From Seohaeicola saemankumensis (GTDB lineage Bacteria > Pseudomonadota > Alphaproteobacteria > Rhodobacterales > Rhodobacteraceae), in the NCBI RefSeq assembly GCF_020171285.1, contig NZ_JAIUZI010000012.1, forward strand, positions 124,001 to 188,000: a stretch of DNA of 64,000 nucleotides, in the 5' to 3' direction. Below the pieces are notes generated by a model, which did not search any database, was not told the origin of the DNA, and saw only the letters and a list, made by a program, of their open reading frames with translations. Both the position numbers and the translations under genes were made by a program. Positions 25,151 to 33,613 of the stretch are shown here, piece by piece. Within the stretch, counting starts at the first letter, position 1. Each line of letters begins with the position of its first letter.

Positions 25151-25283
25151 CTGTGTGTCCTCACTGGTTGTTTCGGCGCGCATGGCGCTCGGGGATGGCT
25201 CTGTCCGGGGGCGGGGCGGGGTGGGGATGCCGCGCCTTTTGCCCTGAACACGATCAGGTTAGGCGACGGTCCCCGGCTGGGTA

Positions 25284-25321
25284 TTGACCGGCGATGTCAA
25301 AGCCTTGACCCCGCGCGTCAA
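25284..25321. promoter_or_regulatory. Tandem operator pair TTGAC-N7-GTCAA, 21-bp period
   Basis: Two copies of the inverted repeat TTGAC-N7-GTCAA occur at 25284-25300 and 25305-25321. Their centres are 21 bp apart, two helical turns, so bound dimers would face the same side of the DNA. They lie between the divergent isochorismatase-like gene and the AraC-family gene. Confidence 0.6.
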
Positions 25322-25335
25322 AGCGGGAGATAACC

Positions 25336-25353
25336 GTTCACGGGCTCGTGAAC
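25336..25353. promoter_or_regulatory. Inverted repeat GTTCACG-N4-CGTGAAC before araC-type gene
   Basis: Perfect 7-base arms around GGCT, ending 13 bases before the ATG at 25367. It could be an operator or an mRNA hairpin near the ribosome-binding site. Confidence 0.45.
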
Positions 25354-25366
25354 AGGCCCGGCAATC

Positions 25367-26407
25367 ATGACCATTGACCGGGGTGCGGGTCTAAGGGGGC
25401 GCGTGGTGATTTCGGCGCTTTACGCCAGAAAACAGATCGAACAGGCGATCAAGGTCCGGGATGTGTCCCGGCTCTATGACATCGTCGGTCTGACCCCCGA
25501 ACAGATCCGCGATCCGGCCAACATGGTGGCGCTGGACGATTACCATACCCTGGTCGAAGCGATCGCCGACAGCGAATGGCCCGACCTGCGGTTTCACATG
25601 CGGGTCTGCGCCGGTATGCGCTGCGAGGACTTCGGCGCTTTTGGCCTCGCCTTCAAATCCGCGCCCACCCTGCGCCACGCATTCCAGCGGATGGGCCGGT
25701 ATACGCGCCTGCACAATCAGGTGTCGCGGTTCAGCTTCCAGTCCCGCGATGGCGTGTTCTTCTGGACCCACGAAAAGCCGCCGCTCGACCGGCTGGGCGC
25801 GCATCTGTCGAACGAGGCGGCGATGGCGACCACGCTGACGCTAAGCCGCGAAACAACCACACAGGGGCTGACCCCGCTCAGGGTGCAACTGGCCCATGTA
25901 CGCGACGGCGCCACCGACGCGCTGGAAGAGCATTTCGGGATCACGCCCGTCTTCGGTGCCGACTTCGACGGCATGCAGTTCGCGGTGGTGGACATCGACC
26001 GCCCGACCACCGTGGGCGACCCGGCGATCTGGAGCTTTTTCACCGACCATCTGGAAAGCAGCCTGCCACCGGCAGACCGGGACGACCGGCCGCTCGAAGC
26101 GCAGGTGGTCGAGGAAATCGCCAAGCTGCTGAGCGGCGGCGTGCCGCAACTTTCGGAAATCGCGGCATCGCTGGCGATGGGGCCGCGTACCTTGCAGCGG
26201 CGGTTGTCGGAGCGGGGGAAAACCTATCAGGCCCTGGTGGACGAGGCACGCCGGCAACTGGCGCAGCAACTGGTTTCGGGGTCCCAATATTCTCTGTCCG
26301 AAATTGCCTTTCTCACCGGCTTTTCCGAACAGAGCGCGTTTACGCGGGCGTTCAAGCGGTGGTCGGGGAAAACCCCCGGCGCCTACCGCGTGTCCTCAGC
26401 GGGCTGA
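25367..26407 (+). CDS. AraC-family transcriptional regulator (arabinose-binding-like N-domain)
   Basis: 346 aa. Residues about 25-210 match the N-terminal domain of OruR/ArgR-like AraC proteins; the C-terminal double HTH is at about 250-340 (LSEIAASLAMGPRTLQRRL and LSEIAFLTGFSEQSAFTRAFKRW). It likely controls the divergent isochorismatase-like and YHS genes, and perhaps itself, through the repeats at 25284-25353. Its 3' end overlaps the convergent PNPOx-like gene by 12 bases. Confidence 0.9.
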   Translation: MTIDRGAGLRGRVVISALYARKQIEQAIKVRDVSRLYDIVGLTPEQIRDPANMVALDDYHTLVEAIADSEWPDLRFHMRVCAGMRCEDFGAFGLAFKSAPTLRHAFQRMGRYTRLHNQVSRFSFQSRDGVFFWTHEKPPLDRLGAHLSNEAAMATTLTLSRETTTQGLTPLRVQLAHVRDGATDALEEHFGITPVFGADFDGMQFAVVDIDRPTTVGDPAIWSFFTDHLESSLPPADRDDRPLEAQVVEEIAKLLSGGVPQLSEIAASLAMGPRTLQRRLSERGKTYQALVDEARRQLAQQLVSGSQYSLSEIAFLTGFSEQSAFTRAFKRWSGKTPGAYRVSSAG

Positions 26408-27022
26408 GACCGCCTCCGCCTCGGCATAGGCGGCCAGACGCGCCTCCAGCCGGGCAATCCGTTCATCGCGCGACGCCAGCGCGGCGGCCACGTCCTCGGC
26501 CTCGAACCGTTGCGGTATATGCTGCGGGCAATTCACGTCCCATGTCGCCACGTCGAACAGGATCGCGCGTTCCGCCCGCCCCTTGCCGCCCTCGGTCTGC
26601 AATTGCGCGACCAGATGCGGGTCGCTCTCGACCACGCGGGCCTTGCCCCACAGCTTGATCCGCCGGCGCTGGGAATAGTCGATCAGAAACAGGAACGCCT
26701 GCGGGTTCTCCGACAGGTTGCCCAGTGTGATGTACTGCTTGTTGCCGGCAAGGTCGGCAAAACCGATCTGCCGGTCGCTCAGCACCTTCAGGAACCCGGC
26801 CGGGCCGCCGCGATGCTGGATATAGGGCTGCCCGGCGGCGCTGGCGGTGCCCAGGAAAACGCTGGTCTGGGTGCCGATGAACTGCGCCAGATCCGGGGTG
26901 ATGGTGTCGGACCAGGGCCGTTTTTCTTCCACGCGGGCATAGATCTCGCGCGATCCCTTGACGGATTGCTGCGCTTTCACGGCGGGGGAAAAGGCGATGT
27001 CCGAGGGGGTCTGAATATCCAT
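26396..27022 (-). CDS. Pyridoxamine 5'-phosphate oxidase-like flavin protein
   Basis: 208 aa from ATG 27022; a GTG at 27028 is too close to the GGGA. The central split-barrel part (FIGTQTSVFLGTASAAGQPYIQHRGGPAGFLKV, DLAGNKQYITLGNLSENP, FLFLIDYSQRRRIKLWGKARV) is typical of PNPOx-like FMN/heme/F420-binding proteins. A short predicted coiled coil ends the protein. It overlaps or abuts the DUF1348 gene and forms an operon with it. Confidence 0.85.
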   Translation of the reverse strand: MDIQTPSDIAFSPAVKAQQSVKGSREIYARVEEKRPWSDTITPDLAQFIGTQTSVFLGTASAAGQPYIQHRGGPAGFLKVLSDRQIGFADLAGNKQYITLGNLSENPQAFLFLIDYSQRRRIKLWGKARVVESDPHLVAQLQTEGGKGRAERAILFDVATWDVNCPQHIPQRFEAEDVAAALASRDERIARLEARLAAYAEAEAVSAR

Positions 27023-27024
27023 GG

Positions 27025-27489
27025 TCACAATCCCAGTTCTGTCAGCGAGGGGTGGTCGTCCGGACGCCGGCCCAGCGGCCAGTGAAACAGACGGTCGGCG
27101 GGTGCAATCGCCAGATCGTTGATGCTGGCGTGGCGCTGGGCCATCAGCCCGTGCTCATCGAATTGCCAGTTCTCATTGCCATAGGACCGGGTCCACTGAC
27201 CGCTCGCATCCTGCCATTCATAGGCAAAGCGCACCGCGATCCGGTTGCCGTCATGGGCCCACGGCTCCTTGATCAGCCGGTACTCGCGCTCGCGGGCCCA
27301 TTTGTCGGCCAGAAACGCGACGATCTCGGCCCGGCCGGTCAGAAAGGTGCCGCGATTGCGCCAGCGGCTGTCCGGCGTATAGGCCATCGACACGGTCTCA
27401 GGGTCGCGGCTGTTCCAGGCATCCTCGGCGAGCCGCACCTTTTGCGCGGCGGTCTCGGGCGTGAACGGGGGCAGGGGCGGGCGGGCCAT
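27025..27489 (-). CDS. DUF1348 / NTF2-like protein
   Basis: 154 aa. KVRLAEDAWNSRDPETVSMAYTPDSRWRNR and FAYEWQDASGQWTRSYGNENWQFDEHGLM are the conserved blocks of the DUF1348 branch of the NTF2/SnoaL fold. Function of the family is unknown. A clear terminator-like hairpin upstream (27505-27538) separates it from the AhpD-like gene. Confidence 0.85.
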   Translation of the reverse strand: MARPPLPPFTPETAAQKVRLAEDAWNSRDPETVSMAYTPDSRWRNRGTFLTGRAEIVAFLADKWAREREYRLIKEPWAHDGNRIAVRFAYEWQDASGQWTRSYGNENWQFDEHGLMAQRHASINDLAIAPADRLFHWPLGRRPDDHPSLTELGL

Positions 27490-27504
27490 CGGGATCTCCT
27501 TGGC

Positions 27505-27538
27505 ACAAAAGGGGCGGCGGGCGGGAACACCCGCCGCC
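27505..27538 (-). terminator. Rho-independent terminator of the AhpD-like gene
   Basis: On the minus strand GGCGGCGGG and CCCGCCGCC pair over 9 bp, followed by CCTTTTGTG, right after the AhpD-like stop at 27547. The T-run makes this a good intrinsic terminator. Confidence 0.65.
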
Positions 27539-27546
27539 AGTTTGGG

Positions 27547-28095
27547 TCAGGCGGCGATGCCGTCGGCCACGGGGAAATCGATGTCGGTCTTGGCCACCTC
27601 GTTGAGGTAGTTGGTCCAGACGTTCAGCGCGACATGCTGGATGATCTCGATGATCTCTCCGTCGTCATACCCGGCGGCGCGCACGGCGCTCAGGTCGGCA
27701 TCCGCGATCCGGCCACGGGCCTCGGCCACCCTCAGCGCAAAGACCACGGCGGCATCGGCCTTGGCATCGGTCGACCGGCCGCGCCGGTTGGCGGCGATCT
27801 CTTCCGGCGCCAGCTTGACGAGGTTGGCGGCGATGTAGCTGTGCGCCGAGAGGCAATAGCCGCAGGCGTTGTATTCACCCACCGCCAGGGCGATGCGTTC
27901 GCGCGTGGCCAGCGGCAGCTTGCCCTTGCCCAATGCGCCCGAAAGGCTCAGGTGACCATCCAGCGCGGCCGGGCTCAGGGCCATCAGCCGAAAGATGTTC
28001 GGCGCGCTGCCAAGCTGGGCGCGCACCTGCTCCAAGAGCGGCTGCGCGGCGGCGGGGGCATTTTCGATCGTGGCGGGAATTGCGATGCGGGACAT
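27547..28095 (-). CDS. Carboxymuconolactone decarboxylase / AhpD-like protein
   Basis: 182 aa, CMD domain. The redox motif CGYCLSAHSY (about residues 82-91), with two Cys two residues apart followed by His, marks the AhpD-type alkylhydroperoxidase side of the family, not the true decarboxylase. It is expected to reduce peroxides or act as a disulfide reductase in the cytosol. It is divergent from a LysR regulator, its probable controller. Confidence 0.85.
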   Translation of the reverse strand: MSRIAIPATIENAPAAAQPLLEQVRAQLGSAPNIFRLMALSPAALDGHLSLSGALGKGKLPLATRERIALAVGEYNACGYCLSAHSYIAANLVKLAPEEIAANRRGRSTDAKADAAVVFALRVAEARGRIADADLSAVRAAGYDDGEIIEIIQHVALNVWTNYLNEVAKTDIDFPVADGIAA

Positions 28096-28196
28096 GGGAC
28101 ATTCCTTTTTGCGTGATGTTGCCGACCAGATTTAGACCTTCCGAATTTTGGCGGTAGATGATAAATGTGAAAGGTACCCTCTCGGAAAGTGAGAAC

Positions 28197-29096
28197 ATGA
28201 CCGACCGGCTGGACTCCATGTCGATCTTGGTTACCTCTGTCGATGCCGGCAGCCTGTCGGCAGGCGCGCGCCGGCTCGGGTTGCCGCTGGCGACAGTCAG
28301 CCGGCGGGTGGCCGAGCTGGAAGAGCGGCTCGGCACCCTGCTGGTGCACCGCTCCGCGCGGGGCCTGACGCTGACCGAACCGGGCGCGGCCTATGTCGCC
28401 GCCTGCCGCAGCATCCTCGAAGACGTCGCCGAGGCCGAACGCGGCGCGGCGGGTGAATTCATCACGCCGCGCGGGGTGCTGACCATCTCCGCCCCGATTG
28501 TCTTCGGGCGCAAGATCGTCCTGCCTGTGATCGCCGCGTTTCTACAGAGCTACCCCGAGGTCGACGTGCGGCTGGAACAGACCGACCGGCCGATCAGCCT
28601 GCAGGAAGAACATATCGACGCGGCGATTCGCATCGGTCACCTGCCAGACAGCACCCTGCGCGCGCGCCGTGTCGGCGCCGTGCGCCGCGTCGTCTGCGCC
28701 AGCCCCGCCTACCTCGCGGCGCGCGGCCGTCCGGCCACCCCCGAGGCATTGGCAGGCCATGATTGCATCACCTTCGAAAACCTGATGTCGCCAGACCGCT
28801 GGATCTTTGGCGAGGGGCGCGACAGCCACGCGGTGCGGATCCGCTCGCGGCTGTCGGTCAACACCGCCGAGGCCGCGATCGACGCCGCCAGCGCCGGCCT
28901 CGGCGTGACACGGGTGCTGTCCTACCAGATCAGCGAGGCGCTCGCGGCGGGCCGGCTCGAGATCCTGCTCGACCGGTTCGAGCCCGAACCATGGCCGGTC
29001 AGCGTGCTCTACTCCGGCGGGCTGGTCCCGCAAAAGCTCCGCGCCTTCGTAGACTTCGCCGCGCCACGGCTCGAGGCCGCCCTGCGCCAGATCTGA
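28197..29096 (+). CDS. LysR-family transcriptional regulator
   Basis: 299 aa from ATG 28197 (MTDRLDSMSILVTSVDAGSLSAG); an earlier ATG at 28158 would add a non-conserved tail. N-terminal HTH about 5-62 (ARRLGLPLATVSRRVAELEERLGTLL) is followed by a periplasmic-binding-like effector domain. It lies 101 bp from the divergent AhpD-like gene. Confidence 0.9.
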   Translation: MTDRLDSMSILVTSVDAGSLSAGARRLGLPLATVSRRVAELEERLGTLLVHRSARGLTLTEPGAAYVAACRSILEDVAEAERGAAGEFITPRGVLTISAPIVFGRKIVLPVIAAFLQSYPEVDVRLEQTDRPISLQEEHIDAAIRIGHLPDSTLRARRVGAVRRVVCASPAYLAARGRPATPEALAGHDCITFENLMSPDRWIFGEGRDSHAVRIRSRLSVNTAEAAIDAASAGLGVTRVLSYQISEALAAGRLEILLDRFEPEPWPVSVLYSGGLVPQKLRAFVDFAAPRLEAALRQI

Positions 29097-29157
29097 GCCC
29101 CCGCCGCGTCCGCGTCGACCGTCGCGCGCCACGCAGAATCCGGCTTGCGCGATGGGA

Positions 29158-29172
29158 TGTTATAACGTAACA
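29158..29172. promoter_or_regulatory. Zur-box-like site upstream of the CobW/zinc cluster
   Basis: TGTTATAACGTAACA has TGTTA/TAACA arms and resembles the GTTATA-centred operators of alphaproteobacterial Zur. It is 217 bp before the CobW start in a 292-bp gap with no other gene. The zinc-related genes that follow support the reading. Confidence 0.5.
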
Positions 29173-29388
29173 ATCTCTGCAACCCGGACAGGCGCGGGCA
29201 TTCAGGGCGGTTTCCCGTGACGTTTCCGACGGCCAGGGCACCCTGCCGATGCCGTGTCGCCCGATCCGGCCGACCGTGAAAACCAGTGACCCAAACCCCC
29301 CGGCATTCTCCTGTCCGGGATCGGAGAAGACGTGCCATGTTCCACCCCATCCCCCACCCTCAATCGCCCTGCCGGGGGACCCTTTCCC

Positions 29389-30600
29389 ATGGCTGATCCG
29401 CGCCTTCCCGTCACCGTCCTCTCGGGGTTTCTGGGGGCCGGCAAAACCACGCTGCTCAACCGTGTTCTGAACAACCGCGACGGCCGCCGCGTCGCGGTCA
29501 TCGTCAACGACATGTCCGAGGTCAACATCGACGCCGATCTGGTGCGCGACGGCGGCGCGAACCTCAGCCAGACCGAGGAAACGCTGGTCGAAATGTCCAA
29601 CGGCTGCATCTGCTGCACCCTGCGCGACGATCTTCTGCAAGAGGTGCGCGCGCTGGCGGCGGCGGGCCGGTTCGACTACCTGCTGATCGAATCGACCGGC
29701 ATCGCCGAACCGCTGCCGGTGGCGGCCACCTTCGCCTTTCGCGATGACACCGGCGCCAGCCTGTCCGACGTGGCCCGGCTGGACACGATGGTCACCGTGG
29801 TCGATGCGGTCAACCTGCTGCGCGATTACTCCAGCCATGATTTCCTGCGCGATCACGGCGAAACACTGGGCGAGGCGGACGACCGCACCCTGGTCAACCT
29901 GCTGGTCGAACAGATCGAATTCGCCGATGTGGTCATCCTAAACAAGGTCACGGACGCGGGACCGCACCGGGTGGACGCGGCGCGCAAGATCATCCGCAGC
30001 CTGAATGCCGATGCGCGGATCATCGATGCCGATCACGCCGATGTGCCGGCCGGTGCCATCCTCGATACCGGGTTGTTCGATTTCGACAAGGCCCATGAAC
30101 ACCCGCTCTGGGCCAAGGAGCTCTACGGCTTCGCCGATCACCTGCCCGAAACCGAAGAATACGGCATCACATCCCATGTCTACCGCGCCCGCCAGCCCTT
30201 TGATCCAGAGCGGATCCTGGCGGTTCTGAACGGCGAGATGCCCGGCGTGATCCGGGCCAAGGGGCATTTCTGGATTGCGACGCGCCCCGACTGGGTGGCG
30301 GAATTCTCGCTGGCGGGGGCATTGTCCTCGGTCAAACCGCTGGGAACGTGGTGGGCCAGCGTCCCGCCCGAGCGCTGGCCGAACCACGACGACGCGCGCG
30401 CCTACATGGAGGCGCACTGGGCCGAACCCTGGGGCGACCGCCGCCAGGAACTGGTGTTCATCGGCTCGGGGATCGACTGGCCGGATCTGAGCGCGCGGCT
30501 CGACAGCTGCCTGTTGTCCGGCGAACAGGCGCCGGGACCCGAAGCGCTGCCGGACCTGCCCGATCCCTTCCCGGTCTGGCAACGGACAGCGGCGGCATGA
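29389..30600 (+). CDS. CobW-family GTP-binding protein, zinc-chaperone (YciC/ZigA) type
   Basis: 403 aa from ATG 29389, after GGGGGA; the frame before it is not protein-like. P-loop SGFLGAGKTTLLNRVLNN (about 12-29), the metal motif NGCICCTLRDDL (about 67-78, C-x-C-C), and ESTGIAEPLPV identify the CobW/COG0523 family. The C-terminal domain contains KGHFWIATRPD. Zur-regulated members act as GTP-driven zinc chaperones during zinc shortage. Position behind a Zur-like box and ahead of a zinc-binding protein and ABC transporter fits that role. Confidence 0.88.
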   Translation: MADPRLPVTVLSGFLGAGKTTLLNRVLNNRDGRRVAVIVNDMSEVNIDADLVRDGGANLSQTEETLVEMSNGCICCTLRDDLLQEVRALAAAGRFDYLLIESTGIAEPLPVAATFAFRDDTGASLSDVARLDTMVTVVDAVNLLRDYSSHDFLRDHGETLGEADDRTLVNLLVEQIEFADVVILNKVTDAGPHRVDAARKIIRSLNADARIIDADHADVPAGAILDTGLFDFDKAHEHPLWAKELYGFADHLPETEEYGITSHVYRARQPFDPERILAVLNGEMPGVIRAKGHFWIATRPDWVAEFSLAGALSSVKPLGTWWASVPPERWPNHDDARAYMEAHWAEPWGDRRQELVFIGSGIDWPDLSARLDSCLLSGEQAPGPEALPDLPDPFPVWQRTAAA

Positions 30601-30703
30601 CCGGGCGGCGCGGCACCATCGCCCCGCTCCGGTCGCAAAAGGCCCAAGCGGGGGCAGGGGCCTGGGGGAACTCCCACCCCTCCCGCACCTGTGAGGCGCG
30701 CGG

Positions 30704-31015
30704 ATGAGAGCGACCAATCGCGGTGCGACCAGCCTCAAGCTCAGACGCCGCAACGAAGACCCGATGCAGACCTACGACGCTTTGCCCGCGCCGATCCGGC
30801 GCTGGCTGTCGCAGGCGGCATTGCCCTGGTCGCCGGCATCGTGCCGGAAAATCCTGCGGCGCGGCCGCGCGCGCGGCGAAGGGCTGGACCAGATCCTCGC
30901 CCGGCTGGAACGGGCGCAGCAGGCCACCCTTGCCCGCGACCGCCACGCCTCCTGCCGCCCCGAACCCGAACCCGCACCGGCTCCGCGTCGCGCCGCCGTT
31001 GCACTTTCCCCTTAA
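30704..31015 (+). CDS. DUF6525 family small basic protein
   Basis: 103 aa, Arg-rich. The core RRRNEDPMQTYDALPAPIRRWLSQAALPWSPASCRKIL, here split as RRRNEDPMQTYDALPAP and WLSQAALPWSP, matches a small family of unknown function found in Rhodobacterales (my recall). One Cys follows the WSP motif. No signal peptide. It lies between the CobW and zinc-binding genes on the same strand, so it probably shares their transcript. Confidence 0.7.
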   Translation: MRATNRGATSLKLRRRNEDPMQTYDALPAPIRRWLSQAALPWSPASCRKILRRGRARGEGLDQILARLERAQQATLARDRHASCRPEPEPAPAPRRAAVALSP

Positions 31016-31047
31016 TCCACGCTCAATTGCATCTGAAAGGAATCACG

Positions 31048-31671
31048 ATGAAACCTCTGGGTCTTGCTGCTCTGGCGCTTGTCGCCGCCGCGCCGGTCTC
31101 GGCGCAGGAAACCCGCGAAATGGACGCGCATGAACACGGTGTCAGCACCCTCGAGCTGGCGATCGAGCATGGCAAGGTCGAGATGAACCTGACCTCGCCC
31201 GGCGCGGACATCGTCGGGTTCGAATACGCGGCCAGCTCCGATGCCGACAAGGACACGGTCGAGGCCGCGATCCGCATGATGCTGCTGCCCGAGAACATCG
31301 TGACCCTGCCCAAGGCCGCCGAATGCCGCCTGACCGAAGTGCTCGCCCACCTGCACACCGGGGATGACGATCACGCCGACCATGAAGATGGTCACGATGA
31401 CCATGACGACCACGCAGAAGGCGACGATCACGCTGACCATGACGACCACGCCGACGGGGACGACCACGATCACGACGGCGGCGGCGAGCACAGCGAATTC
31501 CACGTCCGCTACAAATTCGCCTGCGAACACGCCGAGAAACTGACAGCCATCACCTTCCCCTTCTTCGAACAGTTCACAAATGCGCAGGAAATCGAAGCGC
31601 TCTTCGTGACCGAAACAGGCGCAGGCGCGGCCGAGATCGACCGGGCCGCCCCCGAACTGAAGCTGAACTGA
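31048..31671 (+). CDS. DUF2796 periplasmic zinc-binding protein (ZrgA-like)
   Basis: 207 aa from ATG 31048 (GAAAGGAA upstream). Sec signal MKPLGLAALALVAAAPVSAQ. The mature start DAHEHGVSTLELAIE is the DUF2796 hallmark. Residues about 106-150 are almost entirely His, Asp, Glu, Gly and Ala in DDHADH-type repeats, a metal-buffering tract. A Cys pair (AECRL and FACEH) flanks it. In Vibrio, ZrgA starts the zrgABCDE zinc-uptake operon; the gene order that follows here is comparable. Confidence 0.85.
   Translation: MKPLGLAALALVAAAPVSAQETREMDAHEHGVSTLELAIEHGKVEMNLTSPGADIVGFEYAASSDADKDTVEAAIRMMLLPENIVTLPKAAECRLTEVLAHLHTGDDDHADHEDGHDDHDDHAEGDDHADHDDHADGDDHDHDGGGEHSEFHVRYKFACEHAEKLTAITFPFFEQFTNAQEIEALFVTETGAGAAEIDRAAPELKLN
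31363..31476 (+). repeat. His/Asp-coding low-complexity repeat tract
   Basis: Short imperfect repeats built on GATGACCATGACGACCAC encode runs of Asp-His within the DUF2796 protein. The period is irregular with no spacers, so it is a metal-binding coding tract, not a CRISPR. Confidence 0.8.
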
Positions 31672-31673
31672 AC

Positions 31674-32369
31674 ATGCACCCTCCCGCCCTCGCTCTGTCG
31701 GATGTCACCTTTGCATGGCCGGGCCGGGGCGGGTTTTCCCTGTCCTGTATGTCCTTTGAAATGGCGCAGGGCGAAAGCGTCCTGCTGCTGGGGGCCAGCG
31801 GATCGGGAAAATCGACGCTGCTGTCGCTGGTCTGCGGGATCGCCACCGCCGATGCCGGGCAGGTCAGCGTCGGCGGCACCGACCTCGGCACGCTGCGGGC
31901 GGGGGCGCGCGACCGGTTTCGCGCCGAACAGATCGGGGTGATCTTCCAGCAGTTCAACCTGCTACCCTATGCCCGCGTGGTGGACAATATCCTGCTGCCG
32001 CTGCGCTTCGCGCCTCGGCGCCGCGCCCGCGCCGGGGCCGCCGCGCCCGAGGCCGCCCGGCTCTGTGCCGCGCTGGGCCTGCCCGAGGACGTGCTGAAAA
32101 CCCAGGCGGGCCGGCTCAGCGTCGGCCAGCAACAGCGCGTCGCGGTCGCCCGCGCCCTGATCGGCGCGCCGCCACTGATCGTGGCGGACGAACCGACCTC
32201 GGCGCTGGACGCCGCGACACAGGACAGCTTCCTCAGCCTGCTGTTCGAACAGGCGAACAAGGCAGGCTCATCGCTGCTGATGGTCAGCCATGACGAACGG
32301 CTGGGTGCCCGGTTCGACCGGGTGATCCGGCTGCAGGACATCGTGACAACGCAGAGGGACGCGGCATGA
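31674..32369 (+). CDS. ABC transporter ATP-binding protein (LolD/MacB class, ZrgB-like)
   Basis: 231 aa. Walker A LGASGSGKSTLL (about 39-50), FQQFNLLPY Q-loop, signature LSVGQQQR (second Gly replaced by Val), Walker B LIVADEPTSALD and H-loop MVSHDERLG. This class pairs with FtsX-type permeases and works on periplasmic or lipoprotein partners instead of importing solute directly. It starts 2 bases after the DUF2796 stop and overlaps the permease gene by 4 bases. Confidence 0.9.
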   Translation: MHPPALALSDVTFAWPGRGGFSLSCMSFEMAQGESVLLLGASGSGKSTLLSLVCGIATADAGQVSVGGTDLGTLRAGARDRFRAEQIGVIFQQFNLLPYARVVDNILLPLRFAPRRRARAGAAAPEAARLCAALGLPEDVLKTQAGRLSVGQQQRVAVARALIGAPPLIVADEPTSALDAATQDSFLSLLFEQANKAGSSLLMVSHDERLGARFDRVIRLQDIVTTQRDAA

Positions 32370-33613
32370 TCCTCAGACTGGCCGCCCAATCGCTTGTGGC
32401 CCGCGCCCTGACGGTCGGCATGACGGTGCTGGCCATCGCCCTGTCGGTCGCCCTGTTTCTGGGGGTGGAAAAGGTACGCACCGGCGCAAGGGCCAGTTTC
32501 GCGGATACCATCGCCGGTACCGATCTGATCGTCGGCGCGCGGTCCGGTTCGGTCCAGCTGCTGCTGTATTCCGTCTTCCGCATCGGCAACGCCACCAACA
32601 ACGTCAGCTGGGACAGCTACCGCGACATCGCCGCCCGCCGCGAGGTGGACTGGATCGTGCCGATCTCGCTGGGCGACAGCCACAAACAGTTCCGCGTCAT
32701 GGGCACGACCCCGGCGTTTTTCGACCATTACAAGTATCGCGGCGGCCGGTCGCTCGAGATCCCGCAGGGCCACGGCCTGACCGACCTTTACGATGCGGTG
32801 ATCGGCGCCGATGTCGCCGCCGCGCTGGGCTATGCGGTGGGCGACCCGATTGTCGTGTCGCACGGGCTGGCCTCCTTTACCGCGCATGACGATCAGCCGT
32901 TTCGCGTCGCCGGCATCGTCGCCAAGACGGGCACGCCGGTGGACCGGACGGTGATCGTCAGCCTCGCTGCGATCGAGGCGATCCATGTCGACTGGAAAAG
33001 CGGCGCCAAGACCGGGCAGACGACACCGGTCGAGGCGATCCGTGACATGGACCTGACCCCGACGGCGATCACGGCTGCCCTCGTGGGCGTGAAATCCCGG
33101 CTTCAGATCTTTGGCCTGCAACGCTGGATCAACGAGTATTCACAGGAACCGCTGCTGGCGGTGCTGCCGGGCGTCGCCCTGCAAGAGCTCTGGCAGATCG
33201 TCGGTGTGGCCGAAACCGCCCTGATCGGCGTTTCGGCGATGGTGGTGGTCACCGCCCTGATCGGCATGATGGCGATGATCTTTTCCAGTCTCAGCGAACG
33301 CCGCCGCGAAATGGCGATCTGGCGGGCGATGGGCGCGCGCCCCGCGACCATCCTCGGGCTGCTGGTGATCGAGGCGATGCTCATGGCCGCCTGCGGCGCC
33401 GTTCTGGGCCTGGGGTTGCTGTATATGGGGCTCTTCATGGGCCAGCCGCTGATCGACGCGGCCTTTGGGATCTGGCTGCCGATCGACCCGCCGTCGGCCC
33501 GCGAAGTCTGGGGTCTCGCGATTGTGATCGGCGCTGCCGCGCTGGCGAGCCTGCTGCCGGCACTTCGGGCCTATCGAATGTCCCTCGCAGATGGCATGAT
33601 GGTGAGGATATGA
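32366..33613 (+). CDS. ABC transporter permease, FtsX/MacB family (ZrgC-like)
   Basis: 415 aa. One N-terminal helix (ALTVGMTVLAIALSVALFLGV), a periplasmic domain of about 230 residues, then three C-terminal helices containing ERRREMAIWRAMGARP, the FtsX signature. Likely a type VII mechanotransmission complex with the preceding ATPase. Operon context suggests it drives zinc-linked periplasmic proteins. Confidence 0.88.
   Translation: MILRLAAQSLVARALTVGMTVLAIALSVALFLGVEKVRTGARASFADTIAGTDLIVGARSGSVQLLLYSVFRIGNATNNVSWDSYRDIAARREVDWIVPISLGDSHKQFRVMGTTPAFFDHYKYRGGRSLEIPQGHGLTDLYDAVIGADVAAALGYAVGDPIVVSHGLASFTAHDDQPFRVAGIVAKTGTPVDRTVIVSLAAIEAIHVDWKSGAKTGQTTPVEAIRDMDLTPTAITAALVGVKSRLQIFGLQRWINEYSQEPLLAVLPGVALQELWQIVGVAETALIGVSAMVVVTALIGMMAMIFSSLSERRREMAIWRAMGARPATILGLLVIEAMLMAACGAVLGLGLLYMGLFMGQPLIDAAFGIWLPIDPPSAREVWGLAIVIGAAALASLLPALRAYRMSLADGMMVRI

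Noticed and set aside
30597..30707. 36-codon frame starting on the CobW stop (ATGA)
   Set aside because: Composition is unspecific and no conserved block is visible; probably leader for the DUF6525 gene.
31363..31476. Regular short repeats suggesting a CRISPR-like array
   Set aside because: No unique spacers; the repeats encode a His/Asp tract in the DUF2796 protein.
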